DNA of 64,000 nucleotides from Limnoglobus roseus (lineage in GTDB: Bacteria > Planctomycetota > Planctomycetia > Gemmatales > Gemmataceae): the NCBI RefSeq assembly GCF_008254045.1, contig NZ_CP042425.1:3348001-3412000 (forward strand). Direction: 5' to 3'. A model generated the notes under the pieces. That model saw nothing but the letters and a program-made list of their open reading frames with translations. It ran no database searches and was not told the DNA's origin. The stretch's first letter is position 1. Each line of letters opens with the position of its first letter. The translations under genes were made by a program, and so were the position numbers. Below are positions 51,401-57,989 of this stretch, one piece after another.

Positions 51401-51799
51401 GCAATTTCGCCGCAACTCGGGACGAATCATGCCGCGATCTTCCGCTTCCAGGGGGCGGTAAACGCCGAGAAGGGCGTGACGCTGACAGTCGTCATGGACC
51501 AACGCTTCGGCACCGGCCACACGGTCGGCAAGTTCCGCCTGTCGGTGACGACGGACAAGAACCCGAAGCTGCAATCGCCCGTCCCGGCCGACCTGGCGAA
51601 GTTGCTCGACACGCCGCCGGAGGAGCGGACGGACAAGGCCAAGGCCGACCTCCGCGGTCGCTACTTGGCCCAGGACCGCGAACACCAACGGCTGGCCGCC
51701 GACGCCGCGAAGGTGCCGCCGACCGACCCCCGCGTGCTCGGGGCGCAAGACCTGACGTGGGCGCTCCTGAACAGCCCGGCGTTCCTGTTCAATCGGTGA
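48452..51799 (+). CDS. Secreted DUF1549/DUF1553 (PSCyt1/PSD1) protein with Ig-like domain
   Basis: An 1115-residue exported protein with a signal peptide (MRYLLTLSLFAFAPFASA). A haem-binding-like CNAGTCH in KLGCNAGTCHGSAQGKNGF comes near residue 130, after a short Ig-like (BIG2-type) domain; a second BIG2 region follows (EVFPKNPTIQAIGSKQQFAV). DUF1549 motifs (SLCNDAEFIRRVTIDLTGLP, RFNCNKCHDHPFEKW) and DUF1553 motifs (NPYFARSFVNRMWSYLLGVG, NSPAFLFNR at the end) complete the fold. These proteins are characteristic of Planctomycetes and are thought to act in degradation of complex compounds; the biochemical role is not proven. The upstream cytochrome/WD40 gene is its usual neighbour. Confidence 0.92.
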   Translation: MRYLLTLSLFAFAPFASAAEAEKLPPNAKVAKLDVQPAKVNLASPYAYSQLLVTATLDNGDTVDATRIAKIEAPKAVTITAAGLVRPTADGDGDIAVSLGGQSAKVPVVVSGLTATKPVSFVTDVQPVLSKLGCNAGTCHGSAQGKNGFKLSLRGYDAIFDHRSLTDDLEGRRFNRAAPEKSLMLLKTTGAVPHAGGGLVQPGEPYYELLKQWISDGVTLDLTAPRVTGIEVFPKNPTIQAIGSKQQFAVIATYADGRKRDVSAESFIESSNTEVATVDKTGLLTSVRRGEATMLVRYEGAYAASTVVVMGDRSEYAWKQQPVQNFIDTLVDAKLKKVKIEASSLCNDAEFIRRVTIDLTGLPPTSDDVRAFLADSRPSRAKRDELIDKLVGSDAYIDQWTNKWGDMLQVNRKFLGDQGAKALRTWIREEIAKNVPYDQFAYSVLTASGSNIANPPAAYYKVLREADAAMENTTQLFLAIRFNCNKCHDHPFEKWTQDQYYQLSAYFAQVSRKEDPKFKGQKIGGTAVEGAKPLAEMIEDAKGGEIKNERTGQPAAPKFPFPVAETGAGDQARRVQVAKWITSANNPYFARSFVNRMWSYLLGVGIIEPVDDIRAGNPATNPELLDKLTEQFIQSKFNVQELVKTICKSRTYQLSITTNRWNKDDEQNFSHGLARRLPAEVLYDAIYKTTGSQTHLPGLPAGARAAQLLDSNVELPGSFLELLGKPVRESACECERSSGMMLGPVLAFVSGPVVGDAVQDGNNHIAKFTLKEKDDAKVVEEIYLSVLNRRPTKAEVENGVKAMEAAGGDHAALVKEYAVRKAAFEAYQKTIDEKQKVWEAGLREQKPTAWTVLTPTKAVSKAGPTPGEAKKAAKLDVQKDGSVLVSGPLEATDVYTLTADVKEKAAFTALRLEVLSDPSLPAKGPGRAPNGNFVLNEFKVNQRPTADEDTKAKAVKLVSPQATFEQATFPIANAIDNNPATGWAISPQLGTNHAAIFRFQGAVNAEKGVTLTVVMDQRFGTGHTVGKFRLSVTTDKNPKLQSPVPADLAKLLDTPPEERTDKAKADLRGRYLAQDREHQRLAADAAKVPPTDPRVLGAQDLTWALLNSPAFLFNR

Positions 51800-51809
51800 G
51801 AATCGACCG

Positions 51810-51861
51810 GAAACCAAGAGGGGTGGGAAGGGTCAGCCCTTCCCACCCCTCTTGGTTTCCC
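51810..51861 (+). terminator. Perfect 24-bp stem hairpin after the DUF1549/DUF1553 gene
   Basis: GGAAACCAAGAGGGG and following bases pair perfectly with 51838-51861 across a TCAG loop. The hairpin lies ten bases beyond the stop and ends in TTTCC. Confidence 0.8.
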
Positions 51862-52058
51862 GGCCTGAAGTGCCGGCTCTGTCAGCCCAGGCCGAAGGCC
51901 TGGGTCGGGTGCGCCAAAGTTTTCGGCCCTGAAGGGGCCGTTCATTCGGACGCGGGCCCGGAATGAATGGCCCCTTCAGGGCCGAAAACTTTCACCTCTC
52001 GGTCCCAGGCCTGCGCTTCGCTCCGACCTGGGCTGACAGAACCGGCCCTTCAGGCCGG
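51861..52058. repeat. About 200-bp nested palindromic element
   Basis: Two pairs of arms are nested. The outer arms 51861-51892 and 52027-52058 (CCGGCCTGAAG ... GTCAGCCCAGG) match at about 30 of 32 positions. The inner arms 51918-51947 and 51961-51990 (AGTTTTCGGCCCTGAAGG ...) match at 29 of 30. The element lies between convergent genes and contains no open frame of its own. It may be a composite of two mobile palindromic repeats. Confidence 0.8.
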
Positions 52059-52069
52059 AAAGGCACTTC

Positions 52070-53680
52070 TCACGATTCCTTCTTCCGCTTGTCGAGCAGC
52101 GCGAGCAACTTCAACGCCTTGCCCTTCGCGGTGAGGCTCACGCTCAGCTTCTCGCCGCCCGTCACCGCGAATTTGACGGTGTCGTTGCCCGCCGGCTTGA
52201 CGTCGTCGAAGACTTCTTTCACCAGCGACCGGACCTGTTCCGGCTTCAACTTTTCCTCGACCACCGGCAGCAATCGGGCGAGGCTGGCCTCGAACGAGAA
52301 GATCGGCACCGCCGCCGGCGAGGCTTGGGCCACTTTCTTGACCGCGGCGCTGTTGGAGCCGAAGCCGGCCACGAACAGGTCGTCGGCCGTCGTCAGCCAC
52401 ACGCTGCTGTTTTTGCCGAAGAGCTTTTCCGCCTTCTCTTCAAGGGTCGGCACGACCTCGTGCAGCGGCGTCGAGCCGGCCTTCTCCACGTCGAACTTGA
52501 CCTTCGCCTGATTCTCCGGGATGTGCGGGGCGAACTCGCGCGCCAGCTTCTCGATCTCCTTGCCGCCGGTCATGCGGACAGCCCCGAGGAGTTCGAACTT
52601 GTCCGCCGCCGACGACGTGAGCGACGCGCCGAATTGCACCACGCCGGACTTCAACGTCGGCTCGATCGCGTCGAAGAACCGCTTGGCCCCCTCGCGATCG
52701 TTCCCCTTCGCGTTCTCCAGCGATTCGCCGATGGCCAGGTCGATGGCGTCGGCGAACCGCTTCTGGAACTTCTCCGGCACTTGCAGGTTGGCGGCGAACG
52801 ACAGCACCGCGTCCTTCGCGGCGGCCAGCGGCGCGACGGCCGTCCGCGTGGCGGCGGCGGAGAACAGCGACTTCAGGTCGCTGCCGTCCTTGCCGGTCAG
52901 CGTCAGGGCGAGGCCGATGTCGTCCGCTTTCGGGTCGAGGGTCAGCCGCAGGGTGGCCGTGCGGCCTTCCGTTGAGACGGCGGTGAAGCCGCTGAGGGCG
53001 GCGTCGAGCGCGAGCGCCCGAGCCTTCTCTTCCGCCGGCGACTTCGCGGGCTTCCCCTTCTCGTCGGCGAACTTCAGTTCCATCTGCCCCAGCACCGTCT
53101 TCCGCACGTCGGCCGGGACGCGGTCGAGGTGGACTGCCACCGACAGCACCGCGGCGTCCTCCTTCGCGAAGAACTCCTTCGGGTTGGGCAGGGTCTTCGG
53201 GTCGAGCGACTTCTTGTTGTGGACGGCGACGCAGACGTAGTCCTTGTGGAACCGGAAGTAGACCTTCGGCGGCACGTTCGGCACGTCCACCGCGTACACG
53301 TCGTCGTCACCCTTCTCGGGGTTCAGGCTGAGTTTGCCGCGGAGGAGGTTGAGGAAGGCCGCCTCGTCGCCGACGGGGACCATCACGACGATCGGGCTGT
53401 CGATTACGGCCGGCGTCATGACGGCGTACGCGCCGATCGGTCGGGTGATGTCGACGCCCTCGATGACGCCCTTCTTGCCGGCGAGCGCCTTCACGAGGTT
53501 GACGCCCTGCTCGGCCGGTTCGCCCTGCCCGACGAGGTCGCCGATGTACGACGCCAGCGGCAGCATGTCTTTGATCGCCTGGATTCGAACCTCGACGGTC
53601 GGCCCGGTCGGGTCGTCGGCCTTCGCCGGCGACGGGGCCGCGAACAGGGCGGCCGCGAGAAGGAGGAACAGTTTCCGCAT
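52070..53680 (-). CDS. Secreted protein of unknown function
   Basis: A 536-residue protein with a signal peptide (MRKLFLLLAAALFAAPSPAKA). The mature part is an alternating alpha/beta sequence with repeated 'GxxLTLDPKAD', 'LRGKLSLNPEKG' type strands; no catalytic motif is recognised. In planctomycetes such proteins are often annotated only as hypothetical, and their length and secretion suggest an envelope role. The ATG at 53680 begins the signal; GAGG lies about eight bases upstream. It is convergent with the DUF1549/DUF1553 gene and divergent from argH. Confidence 0.7.
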   Translation of the reverse strand: MRKLFLLLAAALFAAPSPAKADDPTGPTVEVRIQAIKDMLPLASYIGDLVGQGEPAEQGVNLVKALAGKKGVIEGVDITRPIGAYAVMTPAVIDSPIVVMVPVGDEAAFLNLLRGKLSLNPEKGDDDVYAVDVPNVPPKVYFRFHKDYVCVAVHNKKSLDPKTLPNPKEFFAKEDAAVLSVAVHLDRVPADVRKTVLGQMELKFADEKGKPAKSPAEEKARALALDAALSGFTAVSTEGRTATLRLTLDPKADDIGLALTLTGKDGSDLKSLFSAAATRTAVAPLAAAKDAVLSFAANLQVPEKFQKRFADAIDLAIGESLENAKGNDREGAKRFFDAIEPTLKSGVVQFGASLTSSAADKFELLGAVRMTGGKEIEKLAREFAPHIPENQAKVKFDVEKAGSTPLHEVVPTLEEKAEKLFGKNSSVWLTTADDLFVAGFGSNSAAVKKVAQASPAAVPIFSFEASLARLLPVVEEKLKPEQVRSLVKEVFDDVKPAGNDTVKFAVTGGEKLSVSLTAKGKALKLLALLDKRKKES

Positions 53681-53820
53681 GAGAGAGCCTCGGAGGATTG
53701 GTGCGTCTGAAATGATACCCGCGGGAGGGAGAGTGGGTGTCAAAGATTTCGGCCCCGCCCCCGCTCGGACGATCGCCCCGCCACTCGCTACACCAACTGT
53801 CACCCACCGAGACCAACGCA

Positions 53821-55197
53821 ATGAGCCAGAAGACCTGGGGCGGACGATTCGACGGCAGCACCGACGCCCGCGTGGAGGCGTTCACCGAGTCGATCTCGTT
53901 CGACAAGCGGCTCTACCGCCACGACATCGTCGGCAGTCAGGCGCACGCCCGGATGCTGGCGGAGGTCGGCCTGCTCACGGCGGCGGAAGCCGGGCAGATC
54001 GTGAAGGCCCTCGACGAAATCGGGGAGACGATCGAAGCGGGGAAGATGGAGTATTCGATCTCGCTCGAAGACATTCACACGCACATCGAGCGGGCGCTCA
54101 TCGCGAAGCTCGGTGACGTGGGCCGCAAACTGCACACCGCCCGCAGCCGCAACGATCAGATCGTCACCGACGTAAAGCTCTGGGTTCGCGACGCCCTCGA
54201 CGACCTCGACGGACTGCTGAAGGAACTGCAAAAGTCGTTCGTGGCGTCGGCCGAGCGGGAGCAGGGCGTCGTCATCCCTGGCTACACGCACCTCCAGCGG
54301 GCGCAGCCGGTGCTGGCGGCCCACTACTTCCTGGCATATGCCGAGAAGTTCCAGCGCGACCGCGAGCGGCTGGCCGACGCGCGGAAGCGGGTGAACGTAC
54401 TGCCCCTCGGGGCGGCGGCGCTGGCCGGCACGTCGCTGCCGATTAATCGAGAGTCCGTCCGTGAAAAGCTCGGCTTCGATTCCGTCGCCCGCAACAGCCT
54501 GGACGTGTCGAGCGACCGCGACTTCCTGATCGAGTTCGTCTTCGACCTGTCGCTGATCGCCACGCACCTGAGCGGGTGGGCCGAGGAGTGGATCATCTGG
54601 AGCACCACGGAGTTCAACTTCGTGGAACTGCCGGATGCGTTCTGCACCGGGTCGAGCATCATGCCGCACAAGAAGAACCCGGACGTGCTGGAACTCACCC
54701 GCGGCAAGTCGGCCCGTGTGATCGGCTGCCTGCAACAACTCTTCCTGCTGCTCAAGGGCCTGCCGCTGGCGTACAACCGCGACTTGCAGGAAGACAAGAC
54801 GGCCCTGTTCGACGCCTTCGACACGGTGGCCGGGATGCTCTCGGTGGCCGCACCGCTGGTGGCCCAGACGAAACTGCGGCGGGATGTGATCGCCGGCCGG
54901 ATCGAGGAAGGCTTCCTGGACGCGACGACGTTAATGGAGTTCTTCATCGCGAAGGGCGTGCCGATGCGGTCGGCCCACGAAGCCGTCGGCAAACTCGTCC
55001 GCCGCTGCGAGCAGGACCGCTGCCGGCTGAGCGATCTACCCACGACCGCGATCGAGGAAGCGTGCCCCGGCATCGGCTCCGAAATTCGCAACGTTCTCGG
55101 CGTGGCAAACTCGCTCGCGGCGTTCAAGAGCTACGGCTCGACTGCTCCCGCCGAAGTCGAGCGGCAGTTGCGAGGCTGGCAGGAACGACTGGCGTGA
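53821..55197 (+). CDS. argH: Argininosuccinate lyase
   Basis: A 458-residue enzyme that cleaves argininosuccinate to arginine and fumarate, the last step of arginine synthesis. The fumarase/aspartase signature [12 protein letters not shown] is intact, and the N-terminal WGGRFDG, the [10 protein letters not shown] segment and [12 protein letters not shown] are typical. The length is normal. The ATG at 53821 begins the conserved N-terminus. A downstream gene overlaps its stop (GTGA), so they are translationally coupled. No other arg gene is in the window. Confidence 0.96.
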   Translation: MSQKTWGGRFDGSTDARVEAFTESISFDKRLYRHDIVGSQAHARMLAEVGLLTAAEAGQIVKALDEIGETIEAGKMEYSISLEDIHTHIERALIAKLGDVGRKLHTARSRNDQIVTDVKLWVRDALDDLDGLLKELQKSFVASAEREQGVVIPGYTHLQRAQPVLAAHYFLAYAEKFQRDRERLADARKRVNVLPLGAAALAGTSLPINRESVREKLGFDSVARNSLDVSSDRDFLIEFVFDLSLIATHLSGWAEEWIIWSTTEFNFVELPDAFCTGSSIMPHKKNPDVLELTRGKSARVIGCLQQLFLLLKGLPLAYNRDLQEDKTALFDAFDTVAGMLSVAAPLVAQTKLRRDVIAGRIEEGFLDATTLMEFFIAKGVPMRSAHEAVGKLVRRCEQDRCRLSDLPTTAIEEACPGIGSEIRNVLGVANSLAAFKSYGSTAPAEVERQLRGWQERLA

Positions 55198-55814
55198 GTC
55201 CGCTTCGAAACCGGGTTGATCCGCTCGGAGAACTTCAAGCCGTCGCCGCCCGCGGTGCCTGGATGGGCAACCGCGGCATCCTGCACGACGCGGATAAACA
55301 AATCGTCCGGCCCTGGAAACTGACCGCGTGGCTGATCTGTCGCCTGGAGTTCAACGGCCGCCGGCGGACGGTTTTCTCGCCGGGCCGCTACTCAGAATTG
55401 TTCTTTCTGGACGAGGCGACCGCCTTCGCCGCAGGCCACCGGCCGTGCGGTGAGTGCCGCCGTGAGCGGTACCGGGAGTTCAAGACCGCCTGGCTGGCCG
55501 CAAATTCGACGGACGACACCGAACCATCCATCAAACTCATCGACCGCCAACTTCAGGCCGAGCGCGTCGGGCCGACGCGAACCAAGCGGACGTTTGAGGC
55601 CGAGTGGCCGTCGCTGCCAGACGGGACAATGATCGTGGTTGGAGGAGAGCCGTACCTGATTTGGGAGCGGCGACCGTGGCGGTGGTCGTTCACCGGGTAT
55701 ACTCCGACCGACTTGGCCTCCGGAATCGCAGACGTGCTGACACCGCTCTCAATCGTGGAAGTGTTCCGACGCGGGCTCGTGCCACAAGTCCACGGATCGG
55801 CAATCGGCCGTTAG
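55194..55814 (+). CDS. Conserved protein of unknown function with a Cys pair
   Basis: A 206-residue protein coupled to argH by a GTGA overlap. It begins [20 protein letters not shown]. The motif [17 protein letters not shown] near residue 90 contains a CxxC pair with flanking His and Arg, somewhat like the Ada-type zinc-binding segment, and the C-terminal half contains [21 protein letters not shown] do not recognise a named family. Metal binding by the CxxC/His is a reasonable guess. Its relation to arginine synthesis is only positional. Confidence 0.65.
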   Translation: MSPLRNRVDPLGELQAVAARGAWMGNRGILHDADKQIVRPWKLTAWLICRLEFNGRRRTVFSPGRYSELFFLDEATAFAAGHRPCGECRRERYREFKTAWLAANSTDDTEPSIKLIDRQLQAERVGPTRTKRTFEAEWPSLPDGTMIVVGGEPYLIWERRPWRWSFTGYTPTDLASGIADVLTPLSIVEVFRRGLVPQVHGSAIGR

Positions 55815-56533
55815 GCGATCCACAGGTCGTGGCAAGCTTGCTCGTAGCTCGCTTCCAAGTCCAGCGGCACGACCCGTTCGGAGTCCAGCCAGAGTGGCAG
55901 CGTCGGCAGCGGCCGGCCGAGTTCCAGGTGGTGCGACCGTGCCTGGAACAGCGTCTTCTTCCCGCGCTTGACGGCTCGGCACGAGGCAGCGTAGGTCGGC
56001 GGCGGCGGATCGCCGAGCGTCGGGTCGGTGTGGCCGATCGTTTCCAACAGGTCGAGAAAAAGGTTGAAACGCTTCGTCGTGACGAGGTCCACGATGCTCA
56101 CCGCGACGCCTTGTTGGATCAGCGCCGAACACTTCGCGACAAACGCCCGGCGACTCTCCGGTCGATCCTTGTTCGCCGGGCTGACGATCTCGACGGCCGC
56201 GACCAGCCGGCGGCCGCGTTGTACGTCGTAGACGCGAACTTCGTACTCGTCGAAGTCGAGCAAGGCTTCGACTTCGACGGTGGGTTCGGCCCAGACGGCC
56301 ACCGCTCCCCCGCCGTCACTCGTGTCGGCCGCGAACGGCGGGGCGTTGTCTTTCTCGTAAGTGGCGACATCAACTTCGATCTGAGAACCGGGGTGGACGC
56401 GCGGCCCGGCAATAAACCCCGGTGGTAGGTGCGGTCGCAACTGTTGGACGATTACGGCCGGCCACTGGCCGTGCAGTTCTTCCCAACTGTGCTGGTCGTC
56501 CACCGGCGGGCGAAAGTGGTCGCGGAGCGGCAT
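55811..56533 (-). CDS. DUF4058-family protein
   Basis: A 240-residue protein. HFRPPVDDQHSWEELHGQWP at the N-terminus, VEVEALLDFDEYEVRVYD, VAAVEIVSPANKDRPESRR in the middle and RPLPTLPLWLDSERVVPLDL near the C-terminus match DUF4058, a family common in Planctomycetes and Cyanobacteria. The EIVSPANK core resembles a restriction-endonuclease-like (PD-(D/E)XK-type) strand arrangement, but catalysis is unproven. The ATG at 56533 was chosen at the conserved N-terminus. It is convergent with the preceding unknown gene (stops overlap by four bases) and divergent from lysA. Confidence 0.78.
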   Translation of the reverse strand: MPLRDHFRPPVDDQHSWEELHGQWPAVIVQQLRPHLPPGFIAGPRVHPGSQIEVDVATYEKDNAPPFAADTSDGGGAVAVWAEPTVEVEALLDFDEYEVRVYDVQRGRRLVAAVEIVSPANKDRPESRRAFVAKCSALIQQGVAVSIVDLVTTKRFNLFLDLLETIGHTDPTLGDPPPPTYAASCRAVKRGKKTLFQARSHHLELGRPLPTLPLWLDSERVVPLDLEASYEQACHDLWIA

Positions 56534-56602
56534 GGCTCGATCCTCCTCGCCCTCATCGTACAACAACAGGAACCACTACCCCATTCAGGATCACCAAGAC
56601 TC

Positions 56603-57892
56603 ATGGACCATTTCGCGTACCGCAACCGCTCCCTCTACTGTGACGACGTGCCCGTGGCGGAACTCGCCGCCCACTACGGCACGCCGCTGTACGTCTACAG
56701 CGAGGCCACCCTCGTCCACCACCTCAAGCAGATTCAGGATGCCTTTGCCGAGGCGAAGCCGATCATCTGTTACAGCATCAAGGCCAACGGCAACCTCAGC
56801 ATCGCCCGGCTCATGGGCCAGCACGGGGCGGGCTTCGATGTGACCTCCGGCGGCGAGTTCTACCGGGCGATGAAGGCCGGGCCATCGGACGCCAAGATCG
56901 TCTTCGCCGGCGTCGGCAAGTCGGACGCCGAGATTCAATTCGCCCTCGAAAACAAGGTCTACCTGTTCGACGTGGAGAGCGAGCAGGAACTGCACGCCAT
57001 TGGGGCCGTCGCCGAGAAGATGGGCGTCGTCGCGAACGTCGCCTTGCGGGTGAACCCCGACTTGCCGCCGAAGACGCACGTCAAAACCGACACGTCCGTT
57101 AAAGGCGTCAAGTTCGGCCTCGACATCGAGACGGTCCTCGACGTGGCGAAGGGCGTCGTCGGGCACAAAAACCTCTGCGTGGCCGGGCTGCACATGCACC
57201 TGGGTTCGCCGATTCTCTCGGCCGAGCCGTACAAGCAGGGGGCGGAGAAGGGCGTGAAACTGATCACGGAACTCCGCAAACAAGGGCACAACGTCACCGT
57301 TCTAAACATGGGCGGCGGCTTCGGCATCCACTACCGCAAGCAGGAAGCCCTCCACGCGAGCGCGTTCGCGAAGGAAATCCTGCCAGCGGTGAAGGAGACG
57401 GGCTGCCAGTTGGTCCTCGAACCGGGGCGGTTCATCGTCGGCAACGCCGGTATCCTCGTGTCCCGCGTGGTGTTCACGAAGGAAACCGGCGGCAAGCGGT
57501 ACGTCATCCAGGACGCCGCGATGAACGACCTGATCCGGCCGACGCTGTACGACTCGTTCCACCGCATCTGGCCGGTGACGCCGAAGGATACCGTGCCGGA
57601 ACAACCCGCTGACTACGAGGCGGACATCCCCGGCACGATCAAGCAGGACGTCGTCGGCCCGGTGTGCGAGTCGGGCGACTTTCTGGCGAAAGCGCGGAAC
57701 CTGCCGGAGTTGCACCGCGGCGAGTTGCTCGCGGTGTTCAGCGCCGGGGCGTACGGCATGGCGATGGCCTCGAACTACAACGCCCGCTGTCGCGCGGCCG
57801 AGGTTCTCGTCACAGGCGGTACACATCGCCTCATCCGTCGCCGCGAGACGTACACGGACCTGGTCGCCGCCGAAGTCGATTGCTTAAAGTGA
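56603..57892 (+). CDS. lysA: Diaminopimelate decarboxylase
   Basis: A 429-residue PLP-dependent enzyme that converts meso-diaminopimelate to lysine, the last step of lysine synthesis. The PLP lysine lies in CYSIKANGN, the GGGFGIHY motif binds phosphate, and the C-terminal EPGRFIVGNAG and GPVCESGDFLAK (catalytic Cys) complete the family pattern. The ATG at 56603 begins the conserved domain, whereas an upstream in-frame start would add 58 residues of Ser/Arg-rich leader. It is monocistronic. It complements the ALDH7-type enzyme at the left end, which would act in lysine catabolism. Confidence 0.95.
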   Translation: MDHFAYRNRSLYCDDVPVAELAAHYGTPLYVYSEATLVHHLKQIQDAFAEAKPIICYSIKANGNLSIARLMGQHGAGFDVTSGGEFYRAMKAGPSDAKIVFAGVGKSDAEIQFALENKVYLFDVESEQELHAIGAVAEKMGVVANVALRVNPDLPPKTHVKTDTSVKGVKFGLDIETVLDVAKGVVGHKNLCVAGLHMHLGSPILSAEPYKQGAEKGVKLITELRKQGHNVTVLNMGGGFGIHYRKQEALHASAFAKEILPAVKETGCQLVLEPGRFIVGNAGILVSRVVFTKETGGKRYVIQDAAMNDLIRPTLYDSFHRIWPVTPKDTVPEQPADYEADIPGTIKQDVVGPVCESGDFLAKARNLPELHRGELLAVFSAGAYGMAMASNYNARCRAAEVLVTGGTHRLIRRRETYTDLVAAEVDCLK

Positions 57893-57989
57893 CGGCCGCG
57901 CGCAGAATGCTGGGATACCCTCGGCCCCCTTCGCGCAAGCGGTCCGTCGTCGGCACCCCGAGACTCGGCAACTTCGGAGGAATTCCCCC

